A stretch of DNA of 53,053 nucleotides from assembly GCA_045578845.1 (NCBI GenBank), contig JAZNLA010000040.1, positions 1 to 53,053 of the forward strand, read 5' to 3'. The translations under genes were made by a program, and so were the position numbers. The notes under the pieces were generated by a model. The model had not been told where the DNA came from and searched no databases. It worked only from the letters and a program-made list of their open reading frames with translations. Source of the stretch: UMGS172 sp045578845. Lineage in GTDB: Bacteria > Bacillota > Clostridia > Oscillospirales > Acutalibacteraceae. Below are positions 22,667 to 31,402 of this stretch, one piece after another. Numbering within the stretch: position 1 is the first letter of the stretch; each line of letters opens with the position of its first letter.

Positions 22667-22695
22667 ATTATATTTATTTTTAATTGTATCACCAA
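22667..22695 (-). promoter_or_regulatory. Promoter of the GT2 fusion operon
   Basis: Minus-strand TTGGTG (22690-22695), a 17-bp spacer and a perfect TATAAT (22667-22672), 38 bp from the TTG start. The divergent serC promoter lies about 90 bp further on; the 22630-23004 intergenic stretch contains these two promoters and the serC leader. Confidence 0.55.
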
Positions 22696-22782
22696 AATTT
22701 AAGTTTTACAAGCAACAAAATTGTTACTAATTACTTTGAAAAATATCTGTAAAAGATTTTTTATGAATTTTCAGAAATATGA

Positions 22783-22811
22783 TTGACAAAAATGTCACAA
22801 AATTGTATAAT
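22783..22811 (+). promoter_or_regulatory. Consensus sigma-A promoter of serC
   Basis: A perfect TTGACA (22783-22788), a 17-bp spacer and a perfect TATAAT (22806-22811). Transcription should begin near 22818, leaving a leader of about 185 nt. Confidence 0.85.
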
Positions 22812-22913
22812 ATTCGCAGCGTTATACGGCAAAACTTCGTTATTTTTTTAACAGTCTCTCAATTTGTTAATTATTTTAATCGAAAATTACCGTTCTTTCG
22901 CATATATTTCAAA

Positions 22914-22986
22914 GTTGCCGTCACAAAAAACGGCATCTTATCTATTTTACAGCCGAACTTTTATTAAACTTCCATATTTAAAAGTC
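22914..22986 (+). promoter_or_regulatory. Two hairpins in the serC leader
   Basis: TGCCGT pairs with ACGGCA at about 22916-22935. GCCGAACTTTT pairs with AAAAGTCGGC (one bulged A) at about 22952-22988, ending just before the AGAAAGGA ribosome binding site. No T-box signature, terminator T-run or known riboswitch core was seen. The second hairpin could affect translation; this is unproven. Confidence 0.35.
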
Positions 22987-23004
22987 GGCAGAAAGGATTA
23001 AAAT

Positions 23005-24093
23005 ATGTATAACCGTATTTACAATTTTTCAGCAGGTCCTTCTATGCTTCCCGTTTCGGTACTTGAAAAGTCAAGAGATGAACTTCTTAACTATCAAGAT
23101 TCCGGCATGAGCGTTATGGAAATGAGTCATCGTTCCAAGGTTTACGATGTTATCATTAAGGATGCCGAAAAACTTCTCCGTGAAGTAATGAACATTCCCG
23201 AAAACTACAAAGTGCTCTTTTTACAGGGCGGTGCTTCGCTTCAGTTTGCAAGCGTTCCCATGAACCTGCTTAAAACCGGAGTTGCCGACTACATTGTAAC
23301 CGGTCAATTTTCCGGAAAAGCCTATAAAGAGGCATTAAAATACAGTGACAAAATCAATCTTGCCGCTACAACCAAGGATGAAAACTTCACACGTATCCCC
23401 CGTCAGGAAGAACTCAAACTCACACCTAATGCCGATTATGTTCACATCTGTTTCAATAACACCATTTTCGGTACTAAGTGGGACTACATACCCGATACAG
23501 GCGATGTTCCCCTCGTAGCCGATATGAGTTCTTGCATTTTGTCAGAACCGATTGATGTTTCAAAGTTCGGTCTTATATATGCCGGTGCTCAGAAAAATGT
23601 TGCACCTGCAGGTCTTACTATCGTAATCGTTCGTGAAGACCTTCTCAGCGAAGAACTTGATGCTACCGTTCCTACAGTTTGCAGTTACAAGGTTATGGCT
23701 GACAATGAGTCTATGTACAACACACCTCCCTGCTGGCCTATTTACATCTGCAAACTCGTTCTTGAATGGATTAAAGAAATCGGCGGTCTTTCAGTTATGA
23801 AAGAAATGAACGAAAAGAAGGCAAAAATTCTTTACGATTATCTCGAAACCAGTAAACTTTTTAAAAACCCGGTCAAACCTTACTGCCGTTCGATGATGAA
23901 CGTAACGTTCCGTGCTGAAGATGACGAACTTAATGCCAAATTTGTTAAGGAAAGTACTGCTAACGGTATGTCTAACCTTAAAGGCCACCGTTCGGTCGGC
24001 GGTATGCGTGCATCTATATATAACGCTATGCCGTACGAAGGCGTCGAAAAACTTGTTAACTTCCTCAAAAAATTCGAAGAAGAAAACGCTTAA
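23005..24093 (+). CDS. serC: Phosphoserine aminotransferase
   Basis: A 362-residue PLP enzyme converting 3-phosphohydroxypyruvate and glutamate to phosphoserine and 2-oxoglutarate in serine synthesis; it can also serve in vitamin B6 synthesis. The N-terminal signature is YNFSAGPSMLP; FLQGGASLQFASVPMN binds cofactor phosphate; the PLP lysine is in YAGAQKNVAPAGL; the C-terminal HRSVGGMRASIYNAMP is a substrate-binding block. The start follows AGAAAGGA. It is a single-gene unit with its own strong promoter and terminator; serA and serB are not nearby. Serine supplies one-carbon units for the formyl-THF used by the purine operon downstream. Confidence 0.97.
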   Translation: MYNRIYNFSAGPSMLPVSVLEKSRDELLNYQDSGMSVMEMSHRSKVYDVIIKDAEKLLREVMNIPENYKVLFLQGGASLQFASVPMNLLKTGVADYIVTGQFSGKAYKEALKYSDKINLAATTKDENFTRIPRQEELKLTPNADYVHICFNNTIFGTKWDYIPDTGDVPLVADMSSCILSEPIDVSKFGLIYAGAQKNVAPAGLTIVIVREDLLSEELDATVPTVCSYKVMADNESMYNTPPCWPIYICKLVLEWIKEIGGLSVMKEMNEKKAKILYDYLETSKLFKNPVKPYCRSMMNVTFRAEDDELNAKFVKESTANGMSNLKGHRSVGGMRASIYNAMPYEGVEKLVNFLKKFEEENA

Positions 24094-24105
24094 ATTTTAT
24101 AAAAC

Positions 24106-24139
24106 AAAAACCGCTTTGCAACTGCAAAGCGGTTTTTTT
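24106..24139 (+). terminator. Terminator of serC
   Basis: A perfect 15-bp stem (24106-24120 with 24123-24137), 2-nt loop and T-run; it may also serve the convergent Dabb gene. Confidence 0.9.
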
Positions 24140-24153
24140 ATACCGTTCACTTG

Positions 24154-24447
24154 TTATACTTCGTAATCAAGACAAAGTCTAATTTCGGTGAAAGGTCTGA
24201 TGTAAGTATTGGCAATCTTAACGTGTTCAGGGTGAATTGCATATTCTTTTAATGCCAATTCATCGGTAAATGTAGTATCAAGCATCATATCCGCATTTGA
24301 TGTAGGAAGTCCCTCAATATTTACAGTTACCGAAACAAGTCCATTGATTTTACCCTTTAAAGACTCAAGGCCTCTTTTGGCATCTGACTTTACTTTTTGC
24401 TTGTCGATACCGTCCTTAAGTTTCCATAAAATAATGTGTTTTACCAT
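24154..24447 (-). CDS. Dabb (stress-responsive alpha-beta barrel) domain protein
   Basis: A 97-residue single-domain ferredoxin-like protein that forms dimeric alpha-beta barrels. It starts MVKHIILWKLKDGI and contains SNADMMLDTTFTDELALKEY and HPEHVKI, the usual Dabb pattern. These proteins have diverse or unknown roles. It is the last gene of the glycogen operon, 10 bp after glgA, but nothing links its fold to glycogen. Confidence 0.85.
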   Translation of the reverse strand: MVKHIILWKLKDGIDKQKVKSDAKRGLESLKGKINGLVSVTVNIEGLPTSNADMMLDTTFTDELALKEYAIHPEHVKIANTYIRPFTEIRLCLDYEV

Positions 24448-24457
24448 TTTAAAATCC

Positions 24458-25876
24458 TTATCCTAAAATTTCTTTATAAAGTTTAATATAGGTATTGGCT
24501 GACCTACCCCAACTGTTGTCACATTCCATGGCACGCTTAACAAGAATATTCCAACCTTCTTTATTTTTATATCCCTCAACGGCACGTCTTATTGCATATG
24601 CCATATCAGATGCATTATAAGAGCAGAATGTGAAGCCGTTACCCTCATTGTCACCGCTGTCAACAACAGTATCTTTAAGACCGCCTGTTTCACGAACAAC
24701 GGGAATTGTACCGTAACGAAGTGCAATCATTTGCGAAAGACCGCAAGGCTCACTCTTAGATGGCATTAAGAATATATCGGCACCTGCATAAACTTTACGT
24801 GCGTAGTCAGGTATAAAACCAAGTCTTAGCGAAACCCTATCGCCATGTGACTGTGTCATAGCGTGGAAAAATGTTTCAAACTCCCACTCACCACTGCCTA
24901 AAATTACAACCTGAACATCATAAGACAAAATTTCTTCAAACACAAATTTTACAAGGTCAAGCCCTTTATGAGTTACCAAACGTGAAACAATACCTATAAC
25001 AGGAATATCAGGATTCACAGGCAAACCTGCCATTTCTTGCAATTCTGCCTTATTAACGGCTTTACCCGAAATATCCTTGGTACTGTAATTTTTCCAAATA
25101 TTTTTGTCGGTTTCAGGATTATAAACATCAACATCAATACCGTTGACAATGCCCGAAAGTTTAAAAGCACGGTCACGCATAATTCTATCAAGGCCATGAG
25201 CAAACCAAGGGTCTTTAATTTCATTTGAATAGGTCGGACTGACGGTAGTAACCCTATCGGCACACTCGATAGCGCCCTTCATAAGATTAACACAATCGTC
25301 ATACTCAACCAAATGAGCCGCTTCACCCGGCAGACCTAAAACATCACCTATAAGTTCTTTACCGTACTTACCTTGATACTGAATATTATGAATCGTAAAA
25401 ACAGTTCTAATATTTCTATACGGGTCAGCAAAACGGTACATACTGTCTAAATAGACAGGAATCATAGCCGTCTGCCAATCATTACAATGAATAATATCGG
25501 GCACAAAATCAATATAAGGTATTATTTCAAGCACTGCCCTTGAGAAAAATGCAAATCTTTCAGCGTCATCATAGTGCCCGTAAAGACCGTTTCGCTTAAA
25601 ATAGTACTGATTATCAATAAAATAATAAATAACACCGTCTTGTTTTGCTTCAAATATACCGCAATATTGTCTACGCCACGAAACAGGAACGGTAATGCTT
25701 GTAATATACTTCATAGACTGTCTAAGTTCATCACTTATACATTCATATAAAGGCATTACAACGCGGCAGCCGATTAAACGCTTTCTAAGTGCTTTAGGTA
25801 ACGCACCGGCAACATCGGCAAGACCGCCGGACATAGCAAATGGATATGCTTCACTTGTTGCATATAAAACCTTCAT
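24458..25876 (-). CDS. glgA: Glycogen synthase (ADP-glucose type, GT5)
   Basis: A 472-residue GT5 enzyme adding glucose from ADP-glucose to the non-reducing ends of alpha-1,4-glucan. The N-terminal catalytic half begins VLYATSEAYPFAMSGGLADVAGALPKAL. The C-terminal Rossmann half contains VIGIVSRLVTHKGLDLV and the E-x7-E region PSKSEPCGLSQMIALRYG, then GGLKDTV. The K-x-G-G-L motif that binds ADP-glucose in many bacterial synthases has Met at the Lys15 position; related clostridial enzymes also vary here. The start follows AAAGGAAAA. It is fourth in glgB-glgC-glgD-glgA-dabb. Confidence 0.96.
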   Translation of the reverse strand: MKVLYATSEAYPFAMSGGLADVAGALPKALRKRLIGCRVVMPLYECISDELRQSMKYITSITVPVSWRRQYCGIFEAKQDGVIYYFIDNQYYFKRNGLYGHYDDAERFAFFSRAVLEIIPYIDFVPDIIHCNDWQTAMIPVYLDSMYRFADPYRNIRTVFTIHNIQYQGKYGKELIGDVLGLPGEAAHLVEYDDCVNLMKGAIECADRVTTVSPTYSNEIKDPWFAHGLDRIMRDRAFKLSGIVNGIDVDVYNPETDKNIWKNYSTKDISGKAVNKAELQEMAGLPVNPDIPVIGIVSRLVTHKGLDLVKFVFEEILSYDVQVVILGSGEWEFETFFHAMTQSHGDRVSLRLGFIPDYARKVYAGADIFLMPSKSEPCGLSQMIALRYGTIPVVRETGGLKDTVVDSGDNEGNGFTFCSYNASDMAYAIRRAVEGYKNKEGWNILVKRAMECDNSWGRSANTYIKLYKEILG

Positions 25877-25899
25877 TTTACTGTTTTCCTTTCAAAGAA

Positions 25900-27018
25900 T
25901 TAAACTTCGGAATTTTTACGGACATAAATGGGATAAATTTCCGTACCTTTAAGTGTTTTACCATCACCTACTGTCACACGTTTATCAAGTGTGACATATT
26001 CAATATCTGCACCTTCGCCGATAACCGAGTCCTGCATAACTATTGAATTTTCAACCACTGCACCCTTTTCAACCTTGACACCTCTGAAAAGAACGCTGTT
26101 ACGTACAGTACCTTCAATTACGCAGCCATCGGCAATAATTGAATTTTTAACAAGACTTTCAAGTCCGTAAATGGTCGGCATATCATCTCTGGTTTTTGTA
26201 AATACAGGACGCTCCTTGCAGAAAAGTTCTGTTCTTACTTTAGGACAGTTTAGAATTTCGGTTGTTGCCCTAACATAACTGTCCCGTCCGTCCATAACTG
26301 AGGCGTATTCTTTAACCTCATAGCCACGCATATCATAAGTTTTAAATGTATGGTGAAAAATATCTCTTGAAAGACTTGTAAGATTGTGTTCAAAACCGTA
26401 TTTAACAATATCAATGAGTTTTTCACGTGACATTACAATTATATCAAGACTAAAAATGCAGTCAGCCTCATCAGACGAAGCGAAAGAAATATCGGTAATC
26501 TTGTCGCCGTCCAAATCGAATGACATTACATCATGATGATTGACCGGCATTTTACCGCGTTTATAAGCAATAGTCACATCGGCACCGCTGTCAATATGGC
26601 GTTCAATCATATCACTTAAATTAAAGTTTGTAATAACATCACCGTCACACAGCACAACATACTGTTCAGTACAGTGTTTAAGGAAACCCATAGCACCCGA
26701 AAGTCCGTCTAAGTGACCTTTATATACCTTAGCATCGGTATTAGAATAAGGCGGAAGGAAGAAAAGGCCACCGTTTTTACGGTCTAAATCCCATGCTTTA
26801 CCGGTCCCTATATGGTCCATAAGCGACTGATAATTTGATTTTGTAACAATACCGACCTTAGATATACCTGCATTAACGAGATTCGAGAGAGAAAAATCTA
26901 TAATGCGATAACGTCCGAAAAACGGCACAGAACCCATAGACCTTTTTTCGGTCATTTCAGCCAAAAGTTCATCATGTGCATTGGGGAATAAAATTCCGAC
27001 AATATTATTTTTTCTCAT
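25900..27018 (-). CDS. glgD: Glucose-1-phosphate adenylyltransferase subunit GlgD
   Basis: A 372-residue GlgC paralogue found in Firmicutes. The nucleotidyltransferase domain is recognisable (GRYRIIDFSLSNLVNAG; IGTGKAWDLDRKNGG; YVVLCDGDV). The N-terminal AGGxGxRL loop of GlgC is replaced by FPNAHDELLAEMTEKRSMG, so the subunit is probably non-catalytic and regulatory, as described for Bacillus and Clostridium GlgCD. The C-terminal left-handed beta-helix shows hexapeptide repeats (IIADGCVIEGTVRNSVLF). It starts 2 bp after glgC, behind GAAGGGTGA. Confidence 0.95.
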   Translation of the reverse strand: MRKNNIVGILFPNAHDELLAEMTEKRSMGSVPFFGRYRIIDFSLSNLVNAGISKVGIVTKSNYQSLMDHIGTGKAWDLDRKNGGLFFLPPYSNTDAKVYKGHLDGLSGAMGFLKHCTEQYVVLCDGDVITNFNLSDMIERHIDSGADVTIAYKRGKMPVNHHDVMSFDLDGDKITDISFASSDEADCIFSLDIIVMSREKLIDIVKYGFEHNLTSLSRDIFHHTFKTYDMRGYEVKEYASVMDGRDSYVRATTEILNCPKVRTELFCKERPVFTKTRDDMPTIYGLESLVKNSIIADGCVIEGTVRNSVLFRGVKVEKGAVVENSIVMQDSVIGEGADIEYVTLDKRVTVGDGKTLKGTEIYPIYVRKNSEV

Positions 27019-27020
27019 TA

Positions 27021-28232
27021 TTATTCACCCTTCCTTACGTCTTCTCTAATCATAACGCCGGCCTTAACAACTCCACCGTCACATATATTAAGTCCTGCAC
27101 CGACAACCGCAACGCCCCACTTAGAAAGGTCAGAAACATCTTCAGGTCGCTCACCTATTTTTGCATTTTCGCCGACAACTACATCCTCGGCAACAATTGC
27201 GTACTGAACAGACGCACCTTTTTTAATAGTGGCACCGGGCATTACAAGAGAATCTTTAACAATCGCACCTTCCTCAATGGTTACATTATCAAATAAAATC
27301 GAAAAATCAACAGTACCGTAAACATTACAGCCTTCGGTAATAAGTGAATTTTGTACCTTTGCTGTTTCGGCAATATACTGCGGCGGTGCTGCAGGTGTTC
27401 TTGAATAAATTCTCCAGTTAGGGTCAGACAAATCAAGTTTGATTTTCGGGTCAAGCAGGTCTAAGTTTGCTTCCCAAAGCGAATCAATAGTACCTACATC
27501 TTTCCAATAATCGTTAAAACGATATAAAACCATTTTTTGATTATCTTTTAACATATTCGGAATAATATTTTTACCGAAGTCATTGGAAGATGTCGGGTCT
27601 GCCTCATCTTCTTCGAGATATTTTTTAAGTTTATCCCATGAGAAGATATAAATACCCATAGATGCTAAATTGCTCTTAGGATTTTGTGGTTTTTCTTCAA
27701 ACTCGTAAATTGTTCCGTCTTCGTTGGCATTCATGATACCAAAACGCGATGCCTCTTCCATAGGAACTTCAATAACCGCAATAGTACAATCTGCACATGT
27801 ATCTTTATGTTGCTCAATCATAAGACTGTAGTCCATCTTGTATATATGGTCACCCGACAAAATCAACACATACTCGGGATCGTAACGCTTAATAAACGAA
27901 ATATTTTGATAAATAGCGTTAGCGGTGCCTTTGTACCAGTCGCCGCCCTTATTGTTCTGGTAAGGCGGTAATATATGCACGCCGCCGTCAGAACGGTCAA
28001 GGTCCCACGGCTTACCCGAGCCGATATAATCGTTCAGTTCAAGCGGTTGATACTGTGTAAGCACACCCACCGTATCAATACCTGAATTAGTGCAGTTAGA
28101 AAGCGGAAAATCAATAATCCTGTACTTTCCACCGTACGGCACTGCCGGTTTTGCAATCAGTTGAGTTAAAACACCTAAACGACTGCCTTGTCCGCCTGCA
28201 AGCAGCATGGCGACACATTCTGTTTTTTTCAC
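27021..28232 (-). CDS. glgC: Glucose-1-phosphate adenylyltransferase catalytic subunit
   Basis: A 403-residue ADP-glucose pyrophosphorylase: ATP + glucose-1-phosphate to ADP-glucose + pyrophosphate, the committed step of glycogen synthesis. The nucleotide loop LLAGGQGSRLGVLT is at the N-terminus, with KPAVPYGGKYRIIDFPLSNC, LSGDHIYKMDY (catalytic Asp) and FEEKPQNPKSNLASMGIY. A hexapeptide-repeat helix ends the protein. The start is GTG at 28232, overlapping the glgB stop by 4 bp, so it is translationally coupled. It probably assembles with GlgD. Confidence 0.97.
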   Translation of the reverse strand: MKKTECVAMLLAGGQGSRLGVLTQLIAKPAVPYGGKYRIIDFPLSNCTNSGIDTVGVLTQYQPLELNDYIGSGKPWDLDRSDGGVHILPPYQNNKGGDWYKGTANAIYQNISFIKRYDPEYVLILSGDHIYKMDYSLMIEQHKDTCADCTIAVIEVPMEEASRFGIMNANEDGTIYEFEEKPQNPKSNLASMGIYIFSWDKLKKYLEEDEADPTSSNDFGKNIIPNMLKDNQKMVLYRFNDYWKDVGTIDSLWEANLDLLDPKIKLDLSDPNWRIYSRTPAAPPQYIAETAKVQNSLITEGCNVYGTVDFSILFDNVTIEEGAIVKDSLVMPGATIKKGASVQYAIVAEDVVVGENAKIGERPEDVSDLSKWGVAVVGAGLNICDGGVVKAGVMIREDVRKGE

Positions 28233-30130
28233 TGAAGGTCACTCCTTACCTTTGTTTTTGAGATTTGTTTTGCCGGAAATTTTCTTTTTAACTTCAAATA
28301 CAAAGCCGAAAGCGGCGGAATATTAAGTGCCATCGACTGTTCGTATCCGTGCATGGGCGTAAGTTCGGTTTTATATTCTACCGTATCATAGATATTATTA
28401 CCGCCGAACTCTTGGTTATCGGTATTCAGCACCACTGAATATACTCCGTGATCAGGTGCCCCTATTTTATAATTTTCTCTTGCAACAGGGACAAAATTAA
28501 AGACGCAAATAATTTCATTACCTTCTTTATCAATTCTTCTGAAAGAAATGATACTTTGGTCGCGGTCATCATTGGAAATCCAAGAAAATCCTTCCCACGA
28601 ATAATCAACCTGCCACATCGGTGCAGTATTTTTATAGAAATTATTTAAAGTTTTAACATAATTCTGCATCCTTTGATGCTTATCATACTGCAAAAGCAAC
28701 CAATCGAGTTCTTGTTTATAATTCCATTCAATAAACTGTGCAAATTCTGAGCCCATAAACAGAAGTTTTTTGCCCGGGTGTGCCATCATAAAAGCATAGA
28801 AGGCACGCAGACCGTCAAACTTCATCGAATAGTCACCCGGCATCTTGTTTATCATAGAACACTTACCGTGAACAACCTCATCGTGCGACATGGGCAAAAT
28901 AAAATTTTCCGAAAAAGCATAAAAAAACGAGAATGTTAAAGAGTCATGATGGTATTTGCGGTTAATCGGGTCAAGTGACATGTATCTCAACATATCATTC
29001 ATCCAACCCATATTCCATTTAAAGTTAAAACCCAAACCGCCCGAAAATACGGGCTTTGTAACCATCGGCCAAGCCGTAGACTCTTCGGCAATAATCATGG
29101 TACCCGGGTGCTTTTCAAACACGGCGTTATTAAGAGTATGAAAAAACTCAATAGCCTCTAAATTTTCATGACCGCCGTATTTATTGGGTATCCATTCACC
29201 GTCACGACGGTTGTAATCCAGGTACAACATTGATGCAACCGCATCAACTCTTATTCCATCAATGTGATACTTATCATGCCAAAACATTGCGTTTGAAACA
29301 AGAAAACTTATTACCTCACCCCTGCCGTAATCAAATACGCAGGTGCCCCATTCTTTATGCTCACCCTTTTTCGGGTCGGGATATTCATAACACGGACCGC
29401 CGTCAAAGTGGTACAACCCAAACTCGTCCTTCGGAAAGTGAGCAGGTACCCAGTCTAAAATCACACCGATACCTGCTTCGTGCATAATATCAACAAATTC
29501 CATAAAATCTTTAGGTGTACCGTAACGAGATGTAGGGGCAAAGTATCCTGTCACCTGATACCCCCAAGAACCGTCAAACGGGTGCTCCATCACCGGCAAG
29601 AGTTCAACATGTGTGTAACCCATTTCTTTGACATACTCTGCAAGTTCTCTGCCAAAATCTTTATAATTAAAGCAGTTGCCGTCAGCATAACGTTTCCATG
29701 ATCCGGCATGAACTTCATATATATTTACGGCATTTGCGTAAACATCACCGTTTCTTCGATTATTAACCCATTTTTCATCGTGCCACTCGAAACCTTCAAT
29801 ATCATAGGTCTTCGATGCGTTATTAGGTGCCGTTTCGAAATGATATGCATAAGGGTCACTTTTAAGGCGACGAATACCGTCCTTAGATTTTATACTGTAT
29901 TTATAAGCAGAATATTCCGGAATTTCATCAATTATTGCTTCAAAAATTCCTCCGCCTATATGGAACATATGATAACAGTTTTCGTCCCAATCGCAAAAAT
30001 CACCGACAACACTTATTTCTTCGACATTTGGTGCCCATACTCTAAAAACAGTTTTGCCGTTTTCGTTATGTGAGCCTAAAAACCTATAAGCATCGGTACA
30101 TTTACCCAAACTGAAGTTATTTATATCCAT
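28229..30130 (-). CDS. glgB: 1,4-alpha-glucan branching enzyme (GH13)
   Basis: A 633-residue GH13 enzyme that cuts alpha-1,4 chains and rejoins them as alpha-1,6 branches. Residues 15-110 form the CBM48 domain (GKTVFRVWAPNVEEISVVGDF). The barrel holds the four conserved regions: VILDWVPAHF, DGIRVDAVASML (nucleophile Asp), IIAEEST (acid/base Glu) and LPMSHDEVVHGK. The C-terminal beta domain ends with NIPPLSALYLKL. The length is normal. It is the first gene of the glycogen operon, behind AAAGGGG and the promoter at 30161. Confidence 0.97.
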   Translation of the reverse strand: MDINNFSLGKCTDAYRFLGSHNENGKTVFRVWAPNVEEISVVGDFCDWDENCYHMFHIGGGIFEAIIDEIPEYSAYKYSIKSKDGIRRLKSDPYAYHFETAPNNASKTYDIEGFEWHDEKWVNNRRNGDVYANAVNIYEVHAGSWKRYADGNCFNYKDFGRELAEYVKEMGYTHVELLPVMEHPFDGSWGYQVTGYFAPTSRYGTPKDFMEFVDIMHEAGIGVILDWVPAHFPKDEFGLYHFDGGPCYEYPDPKKGEHKEWGTCVFDYGRGEVISFLVSNAMFWHDKYHIDGIRVDAVASMLYLDYNRRDGEWIPNKYGGHENLEAIEFFHTLNNAVFEKHPGTMIIAEESTAWPMVTKPVFSGGLGFNFKWNMGWMNDMLRYMSLDPINRKYHHDSLTFSFFYAFSENFILPMSHDEVVHGKCSMINKMPGDYSMKFDGLRAFYAFMMAHPGKKLLFMGSEFAQFIEWNYKQELDWLLLQYDKHQRMQNYVKTLNNFYKNTAPMWQVDYSWEGFSWISNDDRDQSIISFRRIDKEGNEIICVFNFVPVARENYKIGAPDHGVYSVVLNTDNQEFGGNNIYDTVEYKTELTPMHGYEQSMALNIPPLSALYLKLKRKFPAKQISKTKVRSDLQ

Positions 30131-30160
30131 AAAAAGACCCCTTTTTTCATTCCTATTATA

Positions 30161-30188
30161 ATTTTACCACAAATTGTAAATTTTTCAA
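30161..30188 (-). promoter_or_regulatory. Promoter of the glycogen operon
   Basis: Minus-strand TTGAAA (30183-30188), a 16-bp spacer and extended -10 TGGTAAAAT (-10 at 30161-30166), about 31 bp before glgB. The rest of 30189-30360 is AT-rich with nothing evident. Confidence 0.6.
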
Positions 30189-30360
30189 CTGTTTTTTTAG
30201 TATATTTCCATTTATGTCGTAATTATTTTTTGTAAAATTTTGTATATATTGCACAAATAACTACCGAATTTTCAAAATTCAAAAATTTTTTGATGATTTA
30301 TCTACAAAAATCGATGTTTTCGGCAAATTAAAAAAATATACAAAAATTATGTATAATAAT

Positions 30361-30383
30361 AAAACCGAGGGATATACCCTCGG
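30361..30383 (-). terminator. Terminator of the cysteine-rich protein gene
   Basis: A 7-bp G+C-rich stem CCGAGGG/CCCTCGG with a 5-nt loop, followed on the minus strand by TTTTATTATTATT, 20 bp past the stop codon. Confidence 0.8.
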
Positions 30384-30402
30384 CGAAAATGTTTTATACA
30401 TA

Positions 30403-31224
30403 CTATTCTTCTGACGAACCGCAACCGCAGTCACCGTCGGCATCACAAGGACGGGGTGGAAAAAAATCATCGGTAGGAAACTTAATCTTACGGAACACTT
30501 CACAAGGACTGTCGGTCGAATCATTACACTGTTTTTCAGGAATACAAAAATCGTAAACGGGTACTAACATCTGAACATTGCGAATAAGTTGTACAATAGT
30601 AAATAAACCTAATGTTACATAAACACTTTGGTCATCGGTGCCGCTTTGTGTATCAATAGCACCGCCTATGCAAGCAGTAACACTTGACGGGATATAACCC
30701 GGTAAATCACATCTGCATTTACCACTGCAAAGTTTTGCCGAAAGTGCCACAGGGTCGACCGCCTGAACAACACATTTAGGACTGTTGCCGCCGCTTATGG
30801 AACGTCTACCGCAATTATCATCGGCAACGTATTCATTTGTAAATGTTTTCACACTGCCCTCACTGCCGTAAAGAATAGCCTTTTTATTATAAAAAGCCAC
30901 ACCGTGTACCGTTGCAGGACATGTATGAGGTGCAGTGTAGACATCAATATCTACAAGGAAAAAGAATGTAAGGTCTAATGAATAAAATCCGCGGTTAAAC
31001 GTTACAGGCTCAACCTCTATAGCCACATCAAGTACTTCGGCACAACGAATTTTAACGCTCACGGCACTATTAATAAGTTGTTGGTCTTGAGGTGAAAAAT
31101 AACACCTCATATCGGTTACGCAATCGCGGTCGCAGCACGAATCGTATACCCTGCCGGCATCTATACACACTGCCTCTTTAAAATCACAAGAACCGGTAGG
31201 ACAATTTTGTTTAATATCTGCCAT
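30403..31224 (-). CDS. Cysteine-rich protein of unknown function, possibly spore-associated
   Basis: A 273-residue protein with 21 cysteines, clustered at the N-terminus (CPTGSC, CIDAGRVYDSCCDRDC), in the middle (LCSGKCRCDLPG) and at the C-terminus (CDADGDCGCG). Between them lie beta-rich segments with few charges. There is no signal peptide or membrane segment. I recall similar proteins with the CIDAxxVYDSCxDKDC motif in many sporulating clostridia, usually unannotated; a spore coat or other disulfide- or metal-rich surface structure is plausible but unproven. A CATACTA sequence at 31276-31282 (minus strand) could be a forespore-type -10. The start follows AGGAGG. Confidence 0.75.
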   Translation of the reverse strand: MADIKQNCPTGSCDFKEAVCIDAGRVYDSCCDRDCVTDMRCYFSPQDQQLINSAVSVKIRCAEVLDVAIEVEPVTFNRGFYSLDLTFFFLVDIDVYTAPHTCPATVHGVAFYNKKAILYGSEGSVKTFTNEYVADDNCGRRSISGGNSPKCVVQAVDPVALSAKLCSGKCRCDLPGYIPSSVTACIGGAIDTQSGTDDQSVYVTLGLFTIVQLIRNVQMLVPVYDFCIPEKQCNDSTDSPCEVFRKIKFPTDDFFPPRPCDADGDCGCGSSEE

Positions 31225-31345
31225 AAATAATCCTCCTAATATAAATTTTCAGTCGGGCGGAAAAATATGTTCGATTAGTATGCCTGACTTTCCTTATATA
31301 ATATTCCAATTGGCAATTTTTGTTACATAACTTAATATATATTAT

Positions 31346-31374
31346 TTGACAAATAACAATAATTGTTATAAAAT
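31346..31374 (+). promoter_or_regulatory. uppP promoter with a perfect palindrome in the spacer
   Basis: TTGACA (31346-31351), a 17-bp spacer and TAAAAT (31369-31374). The spacer holds ATAACAAT-A-ATTGTTAT (31353-31369), a perfect 8+1+8 palindrome at a position where a bound repressor would block RNA polymerase. Confidence 0.6.
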
Positions 31375-31402
31375 AAATTAGTTAAAGATAGGTGGTATTT
31401 AT

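Noticed and set aside
22818..23004. T-box or other amino-acid riboswitch before serC
   Set aside because: No T-box core sequence, no terminator/antiterminator pair and no match to a riboswitch consensus I know.
29230..29487. Arg/His-rich plus-strand frame inside glgB
   Set aside because: Antisense shadow of a conserved GH13 gene; no start signals or family resemblance.
24154..30130. GlgD as a failed second copy of glgC
   Set aside because: The altered N-terminal loop is typical of GlgD subunits in Firmicutes and the frame is intact, so it is a normal regulatory subunit.
31276..31282. Definite sigma-G promoter for the cysteine-rich protein gene
   Set aside because: CATACTA fits the -10, but no -35 at the right spacing could be found, so it is only mentioned as possible.
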